A stretch of 64,000 bases of DNA, taken from assembly GCF_000525775.1 (NCBI RefSeq), contig NZ_JALU01000024.1, positions 62,001-126,000 of the forward strand, given 5' to 3'. Origin of the DNA: Mogibacterium timidum ATCC 33093. GTDB lineage: Bacteria; Bacillota; Clostridia; Peptostreptococcales; Anaerovoracaceae. Under the pieces are notes generated by a model that made no database searches, was not told where the DNA came from, and saw nothing but the letters and a program-made list of their open reading frames with translations. Both the position numbers and the translations under genes were made by a program. Of the stretch, positions 43,408 through 51,626 are shown piece after piece. Positions within the stretch are counted from its first letter, which is position 1. Each line of letters starts with the position of its first letter.

Positions 43408-43878
43408 TTAATTCTCCCATGCGGAATCATCATATCCGAGGTTTTGCCATTTCTCATAGCTAGCTTTATGGTAAGTCTTTCCGTCAAATATAAGAGTATT
43501 ATCATCTACGATTTTAACAGTATGTTTTCCCTTATATTTCGAATGTTCTATTACCTCATCTCCCGGCATAAGAGTTACATTTATAGTGTTTCCGTCTATG
43601 ACCTTATATGTGCTCCAGCAGCTTTTAGATGTAAGTTTTTCATCTTTACTTTTTTCTGCAATTAAAAGATCTCCAAATGGAGTAAATAGTCTTGCTTCTT
43701 CACCATCACCGCTATCTCTTTCCCAAGCTGTCTCTTTAAGACTTTCCTTAAGTTCATCTGTTGTCATGTGATTTTTATGAAGCATTGGGAAGTAAGCCAT
43801 AACAGCAACAAGGATTAACATAATTATCGCTCCTGTTAGCTTAACCTTTTTTCCTTTAATTTCCGTTAGTGTCACCAT
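43408..43878 (-). CDS. Small membrane-anchored extracellular protein
   Basis: The product has 156 residues: one N-terminal membrane helix (KLTGAIIMLILVAVMAYFPM) and a short beta-rich outer domain (AWERDSGDGEEARLFTPFGDLLI...HTVKIVDDNTLIFDGKTYHKASY). The lipocalin-like KVIDGNTINVTLMPGDE repeats suggest a binding domain. It sits between the VirB6-like and CHAP genes, so it is likely a transfer-apparatus part of unknown role. Confidence 0.6.
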   Translation of the reverse strand: MVTLTEIKGKKVKLTGAIIMLILVAVMAYFPMLHKNHMTTDELKESLKETAWERDSGDGEEARLFTPFGDLLIAEKSKDEKLTSKSCWSTYKVIDGNTINVTLMPGDEVIEHSKYKGKHTVKIVDDNTLIFDGKTYHKASYEKWQNLGYDDSAWEN

Positions 43879-43898
43879 TTGTATTATGTCTCCTTTTC

Positions 43899-44579
43899 TT
43901 ACGGCTGGTATATGAAGCCTTGGAATCTGAATTTACCACCGGAATACCCTGAAGCCTTTGTCCAGGTCTGCATCCAAAATAGTCTTGTTCCACTCCAACC
44001 GCTATTAGAAGTAACAACATCACCATTTGCTTTTACTTCTTCTACTATTGCTACATGACCGGCTCCACCTGTTGAATAGTACCAACATATAACAGCTCCT
44101 ACTTTAGGTGTACTGCCCTTTTTATATGTATGGCAGTTAGGATACCATGTCCCAGCGTTTCCCGTAGGAAGGGTTGGTCTTTTCCCTAGTATTTCGCCAA
44201 ACCGCCCAAAGGCATACCATGTACAATTATGGTATCCTGGTTTTGCCCCAAGCTGTACCCATGGGTTGTACGATGCACTGAAGAAAAATGGATTACCTGC
44301 TTTTGGATATGATGTCCTTGCATCTTTCATAGCTCCTGCACTTATTTCTTCATCTGGTGCAGCTTCTTCCGATGTGCTGCTTTTTTGGTTTGAAAGTACA
44401 GCTGTCATAGAAGATATCTCTGTTTCAACACCAGCTGTTAAGACAAGAAGAAATATACCCATAGCAAAGATTGGAACTCCAACAAACACCATCAGTTTTT
44501 TAATTAAAAGAAGTACTCCCTTGCCCGCTACTCCTGCACCTTTTGTGCCATATCTAGCCAGATTTCTTTCCCTGTCCAT
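43899..44579 (-). CDS. Membrane-anchored CHAP peptidoglycan hydrolase (VirB1 role)
   Basis: The product has 226 residues: a basic N-terminus, a membrane helix at about 23-50 (LLLIKKLMVFVGVPIFAMGIFLLVLTAG), a linker and a CHAP domain. Catalytic residues are visible: Cys in HNCTWYAFGRFGE, His in GAGHVAIVEEV and Asn in TSNSGWSG. It should open the cell wall locally for the mating channel. The ATG overlaps the virB4 stop (TAATG). Unlike many ICE homologues it has only one hydrolase domain (no lysozyme part). Confidence 0.92.
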   Translation of the reverse strand: MDRERNLARYGTKGAGVAGKGVLLLIKKLMVFVGVPIFAMGIFLLVLTAGVETEISSMTAVLSNQKSSTSEEAAPDEEISAGAMKDARTSYPKAGNPFFFSASYNPWVQLGAKPGYHNCTWYAFGRFGEILGKRPTLPTGNAGTWYPNCHTYKKGSTPKVGAVICWYYSTGGAGHVAIVEEVKANGDVVTSNSGWSGTRLFWMQTWTKASGYSGGKFRFQGFIYQP

Positions 44580-47098
44580 TATCTTCCACCTGAGAACAGC
44601 TGCTCTTCATAGTCTTTAGACAACCATTCTTTGAATGCTATAGATCTGTCTCCTGCTATAGAAAGCACCGTCTCACCTGCTTCGAGAAACGGTATGCTTT
44701 CTATCTGTGAATAAGTCATTCCGTTTCCAAATATCTTACGTATATGCTCTTTAGCAGCGGAATCCTGCTTGAACATGAACTTGTACTGTGAATGTTCAAA
44801 TAGAATTCTAATCTTCTCAAGATCCTTGTCTGATGCTTCCGGCATAAAATCACGGATAGACTGAGAAGCTAGGATTATGCCTGCAAAATATTTTCTCGCT
44901 TCTCTCATGTAGCGGATTATCATGTCAAGTATAAGCGGCATCGACGTATTCACCCATCGATGCGATTCATCTATTAATATAATGAACTTGGTTATATCTT
45001 CCGACCTTACAGTTCCAGATTCCCAACGTTTCTTCATGACAGTGCCATTAGAGATAGCGTTGTCCCAACATAACGACACTATGTTCTGCATCTGAGCTGT
45101 AAAAACTTCTCCCAGGTCTTTGATATCTGATATATCAAAGGAGACTATTTTTTCATTGGTTATATCTACTATTGCCGTATAACCATCAAACATATTTCCA
45201 TAGTTGTTTATAAGCATATCTACAGCTCTTAAGATGTCGTTAATATACTTTGCTTTCCCCACATTAAGACTCTTTTCAACTCCTGTTTTAGACACTTTAT
45301 CCATATCATTTACAATAGCTAAAGCTTTAGCCAGGTATACCCTAAAATCGGATAATGTTGGATATTCGGACGGTTCCTTACCGGTAATAATATTTCCGTT
45401 ATCCGGTAGTAAATCAAATATTCCGTATAGTTCTCTAAGCTGATTCGCAAGTTCCTGCATAAGGTCATCTGCCATAGAAGGAATAATGCATTTAAAGAAT
45501 GACTTTAGTTTTGCTAAATGATTAGAATAGCTTGTAAATTCATCTTCTCCGGAACGTAGTATTTCAAGCGGATTTAATATTCCGTCAAGTCCGTTGCATT
45601 TTATTACCTTTCCACCAAATTCCTGTACAAGCGGAGTAAATTCTCCTGAAACATCAAATACTCTTATGAAATTCCCTATCGATGCATGATGTTTCAATCT
45701 CTTCTTAAGGTGTGTTGATTTGCCAGACCCCATATCTCCACATACTATAGCGTTATAATGTTTACGCTTTGCTGTTTTTGTAAATTCATCGAAGAGTACT
45801 GCCCCTCCAGCATTGGAAAAGCCAAGCAGTGATGCTTCTGGATCTAAAAGCTCCGAGTAATTGAACGGAAAACCATTACCAAGCTGCTCACTTGTGAGAT
45901 TAAGTCCTCTCATCATGAATGGCTTTTTGTGTGCTTCTCTATATGATTCATAGAGAGAACAAAACTCTGTCTTCTGTTCATTTAGAAGTGTGGTAGTCCT
46001 GTATCCTTCAGCTTCTAGATTCTTAAATATCTCAGAGCACCTTTCTTCAAGTTCTTCCCTGGTTTTTGCTTTTACAAAGATCCTAAAGTCACAGAGCTTT
46101 ATAACCTCACCCATTCTGGTGAGATCATCATATAGATCTTGTAATTCTCTTCTTCTCTTTTCAGCATCGTATAAGTCCATATAGTCTTTAGCGTGTGCTC
46201 CCCTGGAGTATTCTTCTGTGATTGATCTGTTTATATTCTTTTTTACCTCGTTCATATCCTTGGAAGACACATCAAATACGCATATGCTGCTGGGCACGCT
46301 GAACAGCTTTGCTATCCAATAGAAATTGATTGTATTCGGAAGCTCGTATATATGCAGGCACCTTATATATCCATCGCCTGCTGTTATATATGACGGTTCC
46401 TTGAATGTTATTCCTCCTTTAGGCTGAATAACTGTAAATAAATTCTCATCTAAAATATCTTCATTTTCTTTTCTCTCTACTATATATTTGTCATCTTTCT
46501 TCATGGCTTCATCCATAAGGTCTATAGTTGTATTCATATTGTTAAACTTGGTAACTATCTGTATTTTTTCATTTTTCGTAATTTCTGTTGTTAATCTTAC
46601 CGTTCCAGCAGCCGTATATTTTTCTAAAAGCTCCTTATTCTTGATAAATTCTTTCTCGTTATCTGCAAAGAAAAAAAGATAGAAGTTTCTGGTATTAATG
46701 TTGCTGTCACACAGTTCAAGTTCCCTTATCTGCCGGTCTATCCATTTTATTCTGACTTCATCTCTTGCCTTTTCACGATATTCAAGAAGAACACTTTTCT
46801 GCTTGTTCGTATTCAATGGGAAATTCATAGATACAAACTTCATGTCTATCTCAACTGTCTTAAATGCCTTATTTAAGTTCATCCTCTCAATCTGTTTCTC
46901 ATCCTCTGACATATTTCCCAAATCTCTAGGTATGATTTTTCGTATATCCATATATCTTCCATTTTCAAGCTTAAAGGTTTCTAAACTATCATCGTATTCA
47001 CGGATAGGAATAATATCTAGGCAGTTTCTAATATCTTTTTTCTTCCCTTCTTTTTTTCTCTTTTCTTTTTCTTCCTTATCCTTCTTTTTAAACTTCAT
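44579..47098 (-). CDS. VirB4/TraE-family secretion ATPase
   Basis: The product has 839 residues. A Lys/Glu-rich start is followed by the N-terminal VirB4 domain and the RecA-like motor with Walker A CGDMGSGKSTHLKK (about residue 450), Walker B FIILIDESHRW (about 707) and LASQSIRDF. It energises assembly and substrate transfer in the type IV system. The ATG at 47098 follows AAGGAG; a 22-residue longer start would run through the leader terminator. Full length for the family. Confidence 0.95.
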   Translation of the reverse strand: MKFKKKDKEEKEKRKKEGKKKDIRNCLDIIPIREYDDSLETFKLENGRYMDIRKIIPRDLGNMSEDEKQIERMNLNKAFKTVEIDMKFVSMNFPLNTNKQKSVLLEYREKARDEVRIKWIDRQIRELELCDSNINTRNFYLFFFADNEKEFIKNKELLEKYTAAGTVRLTTEITKNEKIQIVTKFNNMNTTIDLMDEAMKKDDKYIVERKENEDILDENLFTVIQPKGGITFKEPSYITAGDGYIRCLHIYELPNTINFYWIAKLFSVPSSICVFDVSSKDMNEVKKNINRSITEEYSRGAHAKDYMDLYDAEKRRRELQDLYDDLTRMGEVIKLCDFRIFVKAKTREELEERCSEIFKNLEAEGYRTTTLLNEQKTEFCSLYESYREAHKKPFMMRGLNLTSEQLGNGFPFNYSELLDPEASLLGFSNAGGAVLFDEFTKTAKRKHYNAIVCGDMGSGKSTHLKKRLKHHASIGNFIRVFDVSGEFTPLVQEFGGKVIKCNGLDGILNPLEILRSGEDEFTSYSNHLAKLKSFFKCIIPSMADDLMQELANQLRELYGIFDLLPDNGNIITGKEPSEYPTLSDFRVYLAKALAIVNDMDKVSKTGVEKSLNVGKAKYINDILRAVDMLINNYGNMFDGYTAIVDITNEKIVSFDISDIKDLGEVFTAQMQNIVSLCWDNAISNGTVMKKRWESGTVRSEDITKFIILIDESHRWVNTSMPLILDMIIRYMREARKYFAGIILASQSIRDFMPEASDKDLEKIRILFEHSQYKFMFKQDSAAKEHIRKIFGNGMTYSQIESIPFLEAGETVLSIAGDRSIAFKEWLSKDYEEQLFSGGR

Positions 47099-47114
47099 AA
47101 ATAATCTCCTTATG

Positions 47115-47139
47115 AAAAAGGGCGACAAAATTGCCGCCC
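47115..47139 (-). terminator. Terminator between virB2-like and virB4
   Basis: GGGCG-N10-CGCCC, extended inside by CA/TG, followed on the minus strand by TTTTT. It ends just five bases before the virB4 Shine-Dalgarno, an attenuator-like position. Confidence 0.7.
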
Positions 47140-47151
47140 GTCCTCTGATAT

Positions 47152-47376
47152 TTACATGAACCATCCCATTACAACTTTACCTAGTGATGCTGCTCCAAAA
47201 GCTAATGCAGCACCTATAAGGGTATATGTTATATGCGACTTAAACCTTCCTCTTCCTTCAGCTCCATCTACCATAGTGCTGATTCCACCTATAATTATCA
47301 TTAGTACAAGTATAGCTCCAGCAAGTGGCTGTAGTGCTGAGCAAAGATTATATATTCCATTGATTAATCCGTTCAT
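47152..47376 (-). CDS. VirB2-like pilin/channel subunit
   Basis: The product has 74 residues with two membrane helices (LQPLAGAILVLMIIIGGISTMV and ITYTLIGAALAFGAASLGKVVMGW) joined by a short loop with EGRGRFKSH. Size, two-helix form and position directly before virB4 fit the VirB2/TrbC class found in Gram-positive systems. Confidence 0.75.
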   Translation of the reverse strand: MNGLINGIYNLCSALQPLAGAILVLMIIIGGISTMVDGAEGRGRFKSHITYTLIGAALAFGAASLGKVVMGWFM

Positions 47377-47387
47377 TATTTTCTCCT

Positions 47388-47699
47388 TTATTTAAGTTCT
47401 TCTTCGAGAGTATCTTCACATAACTCTCTATAATAATTTTCTTCTTCCATCTCGTTTACTAGTTCGGAGAGTCTTTCAGCCTCGTAGATAGCCTTCAAGG
47501 CTATTCTTGTCAGAAACTGTTCATAAGAACAATTTGGCTGAATACTTCCTAGAAATACTCCACGCTCTGATGTAACCGTGTAGTATTTTACCTCTCTATC
47601 AGCGTGTTTTTTGCTGTACTGGTCTCTATCGTAGTGACCCATAATGCACACGCCTTGTTCTTCTGCGAACTTTTCTATTTTCTTATTTAGCTTACTCAT
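47388..47699 (-). CDS. Hypothetical acidic protein of the transfer operon
   Basis: The product has 103 residues, soluble, with charged ends (SKLNKKIEKFAEEQGVC, ending EENYYRELCEDTLEEELK). The middle (VKYYTVTSERGVFLGSIQPNCSYEQFLTRIALKAI) suggests a small mixed alpha/beta domain. AAATAAG-type signals only precede it; it is spaced 18 bases from the LPD11 gene. Not recognised. Confidence 0.55.
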   Translation of the reverse strand: MSKLNKKIEKFAEEQGVCIMGHYDRDQYSKKHADREVKYYTVTSERGVFLGSIQPNCSYEQFLTRIALKAIYEAERLSELVNEMEEENYYRELCEDTLEEELK

Positions 47700-47717
47700 T
47701 TTTGTTTCTACTAACTT

Positions 47718-48413
47718 TTAGTACGTTATTTCTTCTGTATACTCTTTGGGGCAAGTCTGATGTTCTCTTTTCTTAGATTCCATGTATTCATAATTGGCTG
47801 CATCCACCGCTTTCTTAAGCTCGTCTATATCTATCCTAATAGATTCAAAATCCTTCTTCTCACGGTCATATATGGAGACATTTACAGCATTGTCTTTTAG
47901 GTAGTTCCTGTCATATTGTGCAACTACCATATTTGAATTGAATTTGTCCTCATATACAAGTTTCGGAAAAATGGTTGCTCCAGATAAATCCATATCTCCA
48001 ACCACTACTCCCTTTGGCATCTTGAGAGCGTTATATTCCCTGTCGTTAGATGGGTCTATTCCTCTATTAAGATATTCCTTATACACTTTTATTCTTACAT
48101 ATTCACCAGATGAGGCTTTCTGCTGCTTTTCATTGACATTTTCTATATCTTCTGTTGGCAGTTTTGCTTCTTCTTTGTATCCTAATAACTGTTCTTCATA
48201 CTCCTTTAGCTTCTCCGGTGGTAGCCACTCTGGTATTTCTGGAAGTTCATCATACAGTTTTTTCATCTCTTCTATATGCCTAACTTCATCGTGATAATAT
48301 AGGGCATGATTCGCATCTCTTCCGCCATTACCCAGGTAATATTCACAGTCTTGTTGTAGCCTTCCAAGCATCCTGTACTTAAATTCCATTCTATTTTCAT
48401 CTAAATCAATCAT
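47718..48413 (-). CDS. LPD11-domain protein
   Basis: The product has 231 residues. The N-terminal MLGRLQQDCEYYLGNGGRDANHALYYHDEVRHIEEMKKLYDELPEIPEWLPPEKLKEYEEQL matches LPD11, a domain (large polyvalent protein associated) common on conjugative elements. The C-terminal half (DREYNALKMPKGVVVGDMDLSGATIFPKLVYED) is a second, uncharacterised domain. Role unknown, probably host takeover or DNA maintenance. Confidence 0.65.
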   Translation of the reverse strand: MIDLDENRMEFKYRMLGRLQQDCEYYLGNGGRDANHALYYHDEVRHIEEMKKLYDELPEIPEWLPPEKLKEYEEQLLGYKEEAKLPTEDIENVNEKQQKASSGEYVRIKVYKEYLNRGIDPSNDREYNALKMPKGVVVGDMDLSGATIFPKLVYEDKFNSNMVVAQYDRNYLKDNAVNVSIYDREKKDFESIRIDIDELKKAVDAANYEYMESKKREHQTCPKEYTEEITY

Positions 48414-48434
48414 TCGTATTACTCCTTTCTTAAG

Positions 48435-49034
48435 TTAAAATTCTATCTCCATTTCTTCATTCTTATGTTCCAGTCCAGGTTCTTCAATATGGTATCTTTC
48501 AGAATATTCATTAAAAGTTTCCAGTGTAAAATACCTTGTTTTGGCTGTTAAAAGCTGCTCTGGCACTGCATCTTCTAATATCTCCAGGGCTTCTTTTTGA
48601 CTTCTTATATCAAGGTGTTTCATAAGCTCAATAGCATCCTCTCTATCTTTGCTATATGATCTTCCCGAACTCAATTTCATGGCAAGCAGCTTATCTGCTG
48701 GCACTGAGTAAACCGTAAGATTAGATAATCCTATAGGTATAAATTCTCTTTGCCAATTAAAGTCTATATACCCTTTTACAGCATCGTTTAGCCAATCTTC
48801 TTTTAATCCGTTTTCCGTTCCAACTTCTGAAACTACATTTCTAAATTCGCTTCTATCACTGCTAAGAAGCACAGCATCTACATCTTGAGTGACCCTATCT
48901 CTACTAAAAAGAAGAGACATTGAGGCACCGCCGGAGAGAAGTATACTTGCGGATTTACCCCGTTCATGTAACTTGTCATTTACTTCAGACAGCAGATTTA
49001 AGATATCTTTGTCTGTAAGTTCCTTCTTTTCCAT
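48435..49034 (-). CDS. DUF6036-type nucleotidyltransferase (AbiEii-like)
   Basis: The product has 199 residues. ILLSGGASMSLLFSRDRVTQDVDAVLLS carries the nucleotidyltransferase GG-S/A-x motif and the DxD metal site near residues 47-53. WLNDAVKGYIDFNWQ and VYSVPADKLLAMKLSSGRSYSKDREDAIELMKHL continue the DUF6036/AbiEii fold. Family members act as toxin-like tRNA nucleotidyltransferases in defence modules. It pairs with the gene upstream (49109-49510). A terminator-like hairpin sits in its leader. Confidence 0.8.
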   Translation of the reverse strand: MEKKELTDKDILNLLSEVNDKLHERGKSASILLSGGASMSLLFSRDRVTQDVDAVLLSSDRSEFRNVVSEVGTENGLKEDWLNDAVKGYIDFNWQREFIPIGLSNLTVYSVPADKLLAMKLSSGRSYSKDREDAIELMKHLDIRSQKEALEILEDAVPEQLLTAKTRYFTLETFNEYSERYHIEEPGLEHKNEEMEIEF

Positions 49035-49058
49035 ATGCTTTCCCTTTCTTGTTGCACT

Positions 49059-49080
49059 AAAAAAGGACGGTTTCCCGTCC
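49059..49080 (-). terminator. Hairpin/terminator between the nucleotidyltransferase pair
   Basis: On the minus strand GGACGG-GAAA-CCGTCC (GNRA-type loop) is followed by six T residues. It lies 24 bases before the nucleotidyltransferase ATG and could keep its expression low relative to the partner gene. Confidence 0.75.
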
Positions 49081-49108
49081 TGTGCTACTGTCTATTGAAT
49101 TGTAAATG

Positions 49109-49510
49109 CTATGCCCTGCTCATGCAGTTATCTCCAAGGAATAGCTTCCTCTTCTTAAACTCTGGTATAGCCGTATCTTTAAGTAACTTCCTGTATTCAG
49201 GTATCTTAGCACCTGCATAGTATTCCTCATCCAGGAAGCAGTTACTGTCATACACCCAGTTAGGAACAGTAATATTCCTTTCTTTTGCCAGAACTTCAAC
49301 AGAAGCTGCTATAACCGAAAGCTCAATTGGTTTCATTGTACCGTTTAACGGCTTATCCTTAATGATATACTCCTGCATCTCTCTTCCGCCATCTTCTCTA
49401 TCCAGTTCTCTAAACCTATCTAGGAAGTTACCGTATGCAGTATATCTATCTGTCTCGTCTATTTCTTTCATATAGTTTTTCGTCTCGATGATATATGGTG
49501 GAAGTATCAT
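49109..49510 (-). CDS. Partner protein of the DUF6036 nucleotidyltransferase
   Basis: The product has 133 residues. The C-terminal part (ITVPNWVYDSNCFLDEEYYAGAKIPEYRKLLKDTAIPEFKKRKLFLGDNCMSRA) follows the pattern of small proteins commonly encoded just upstream of DUF6036 genes (PxWV, FxDxxxF, then P-x-FKRRxxF at the end). The pair is a plausible toxin-antitoxin or abortive-infection unit, with this protein as antitoxin. By recollection only, not checked. Confidence 0.55.
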   Translation of the reverse strand: MILPPYIIETKNYMKEIDETDRYTAYGNFLDRFRELDREDGGREMQEYIIKDKPLNGTMKPIELSVIAASVEVLAKERNITVPNWVYDSNCFLDEEYYAGAKIPEYRKLLKDTAIPEFKKRKLFLGDNCMSRA

Positions 49511-49525
49511 AGCTGCTCCTCTTCT

Positions 49526-50479
49526 TTAAAACTCAATTTCTCCATCTCGCTCTATTGTAACATTTTCCTGTTCAAAGGTCACCTCACAAACAAACTGCTG
49601 CATATAATCCGCAGCATCATTTGCCTGTGAAATTGCTTTCATGAGAACTTCCGGATCATCCTTAATAGATTCAATCCAACTGTTTACGTATGCTTTATGA
49701 TTATCCATGTTCATATCTTCTATGGAAATCCCTGTTGTTTCAGCCATGAATGCAGATGTAATTTCTGCTACAAGTTCTTCCTTTGCATAATCAGGTGAAC
49801 CAAAAAATCCGCTCATATCTCTACTAAGTCTAGATTCATGCCCTGTTGCGTGACCTAGTTCATGAAATGCTGTAGCGTTATACTCAGTGTCACTATCAAA
49901 GACTTCAGGAAGCGGCATATGTATATCATCTGTACTAGGTCTGTAAAAAGCCCTGTCTTCACCATCATTATGAATTTCCACATTCATCCCTTTAGAGATT
50001 TGCTCCAGAACCTTACTAGGCTCTATCTCATTTTTAGGGAGTTCAAGTTCCGGGATTCCATTAATATTATCTCCGTTGAAAACGGTGTAATATCTTGCAG
50101 TCAACGAGAAGTCATCGGGTTTACGTTCTCCTTCAGCAATGAGTCTATCTCTTTCCTTAAAAGATATACCCTTCTTTTCTTTTAGGTCGTAAGGAAACCA
50201 GTATTCAACCTTTGCACCTTTCGAACCTTTTTCCAGGTGATAGTCGGCATCTTTAATTTGCTTAAATGTCATCCATCTAGGGTCTGCATACCCTCTAACC
50301 ACAGAAATCATGCTAAGGTAGAATTTGTTTAGTCCTTTATATGGACTATTTGTATTAGCGTTTCTCATAGCTCCGGCAGTAACCCATCCACGCTTCCAGT
50401 TTAAGCCTTCTTCAGAAAGTCCTTTTACAAACATGTCCGCTACTGACTTTCTAAACTCTTTGGTCTGATTACTTGCCAT
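49526..50479 (-). CDS. ArdC-like antirestriction protein (ssDNA-binding plus zincin)
   Basis: The product has 317 residues. The N-terminal ArdC domain (NWKRGWVTAGAMRNANTNSPYKGLNKFYLSM...RWMTFKQIKDADYHLEKGSKGAKVEYWFPY) binds single-stranded DNA. The C-terminal metallopeptidase has the zinc motif HELGHATGHESRL near residues 207-219 and a downstream KEELVAEITSAFM glutamate. ArdC protects entering plasmid DNA from restriction. The ATG at 50479 is preceded by AAGGAG at the right distance. Confidence 0.93.
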   Translation of the reverse strand: MASNQTKEFRKSVADMFVKGLSEEGLNWKRGWVTAGAMRNANTNSPYKGLNKFYLSMISVVRGYADPRWMTFKQIKDADYHLEKGSKGAKVEYWFPYDLKEKKGISFKERDRLIAEGERKPDDFSLTARYYTVFNGDNINGIPELELPKNEIEPSKVLEQISKGMNVEIHNDGEDRAFYRPSTDDIHMPLPEVFDSDTEYNATAFHELGHATGHESRLSRDMSGFFGSPDYAKEELVAEITSAFMAETTGISIEDMNMDNHKAYVNSWIESIKDDPEVLMKAISQANDAADYMQQFVCEVTFEQENVTIERDGEIEF

Positions 50480-50594
50480 CTTCATCTCCTTCTAAATCAT
50501 CCGGAGAAAGGTTCTCATCATCAACAAAAACTGTGATGCCTTCTTCAATCTCGTATTCTCGAATTAACCTCTTTGTGTCATCTGAAAGTGTCAT
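50469..50594 (-). CDS. Very small acidic protein upstream of ardC
   Basis: The product has 41 residues: TLSDDTKRLIREYEIEEGITVFVDDENLSPDDLEGDEDGK. The ATG at 50594 follows AAGGAG with eight bases between, and the 3' end overlaps the ardC start, so it is translationally coupled. About 40 percent Asp/Glu. It could be a DNA mimic or small antirestriction helper; not recognised. Confidence 0.6.
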   Translation of the reverse strand: MTLSDDTKRLIREYEIEEGITVFVDDENLSPDDLEGDEDGK

Positions 50595-50597
50595 GTT

Positions 50598-51566
50598 TTA
50601 CACTCCTTCCTCTTCCTCTCTTTTCTTTCTTTTGAGGAAATACAGAATTAAAGCAATTGCTATAGCAAGAACCAGTATTCCTGCCCCAATCAGAACTTTC
50701 TGCATTGTTGTTAATCCAGCCTGCTCATATGTAGCAATTGCTTTTACCTTATAAGGACTTAGATAAACTGCATTTGCGGTATATCCATCCCCATCTGTTC
50801 CATCTACATATGTTGCGGTATAATCGCAAACATTAGATGTTCCTGTAAACCTAGCGGTTCTGATTAATGTATTTCCACTAACTCTGGATCCAGTCCAGCT
50901 GCCGCTGGTAATTCTATATGCACTTGCATCAAGATTCAGATAATTTAGTATGTCTGCCTGGTAACCATTCCATACCGGTGCGCTTGCATTATAAGGCCAT
51001 AGCGTGCCGGTGTTGGCAAAGTAGAAATACTGCGCTCCAACATCTCCCCTAAATTCACCATCTATTGTTATAGGTTTTCTGTAAACAGCCCCTTTAGATA
51101 CGGATTCGAGAGTACCGGTAAAGGTGTTACCTTCTTTATCCTTGACCGCTCTAGTCTGATCTGCTTTGAAATTTTTAGGGTCTCTAGCTGAATATACGTA
51201 GATACCCTCTTTCTTATTTTTCTCAAACTTGGTGTTGTCTTTATCTAAAATAAAAGCAACTTTCTTACCTTTTACCTTGAAATTCTTTGTTCCCGGAGCT
51301 TTTTCTTCGGTTAAATTCTCCAGCTTAACATTCTTTATTTCAGCTCCCTTATCTGCTACAAGCTCATACTTTATATTCTTAAGCTTGTATGTTTTGCCGT
51401 TTTGCCTTATTTCCTTATCTGCTGCATAGTTATAATCTTTTGTTTTGCTATAAAAGATATCGGTTTTTGTAATATCCGTGTTTGCCGCATAGCTTAATGC
51501 TGTACTTACAAAAACCATAATCAATGCAAAAAATAAGGAAACTATCTTATTTGCTTTTGATTTCAT
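50598..51566 (-). CDS. Secreted, C-terminally membrane-anchored surface protein
   Basis: The product has 322 residues: a signal peptide (KIVSLFFALIMVFVSTALSYAA, cut near residue 28), a beta-rich outer region with SRVSGNTLIRTARFTGTSNVCDYTATYVDGTDGDG near 230-265, then one membrane helix (VLIGAGILVLAIAIALILYFL) and a basic tail. There is no sortase motif. It follows the adhesin gene and probably acts with it in cell-cell contact. The ATG at 51566 is preferred to a TTG six bases upstream. Confidence 0.75.
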   Translation of the reverse strand: MKSKANKIVSLFFALIMVFVSTALSYAANTDITKTDIFYSKTKDYNYAADKEIRQNGKTYKLKNIKYELVADKGAEIKNVKLENLTEEKAPGTKNFKVKGKKVAFILDKDNTKFEKNKKEGIYVYSARDPKNFKADQTRAVKDKEGNTFTGTLESVSKGAVYRKPITIDGEFRGDVGAQYFYFANTGTLWPYNASAPVWNGYQADILNYLNLDASAYRITSGSWTGSRVSGNTLIRTARFTGTSNVCDYTATYVDGTDGDGYTANAVYLSPYKVKAIATYEQAGLTTMQKVLIGAGILVLAIAIALILYFLKRKKREEEEGV

Positions 51567-51591
51567 TCTCAAACTATCCTTTCTACAAGAT

Positions 51592-51615
51592 AAAAGGGAT
51601 GCCGAAACACCCCTT
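51592..51615 (-). terminator. Terminator between the adhesin and surface-protein genes
   Basis: Short stem AGGGGTG-TTTCGG-CATCCCT (one wobble) followed on the minus strand by TTTTATC. It lies 26 bases before the downstream start codon; read-through is likely partial. Confidence 0.55.
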
Positions 51616-51626
51616 AAATATATTAG

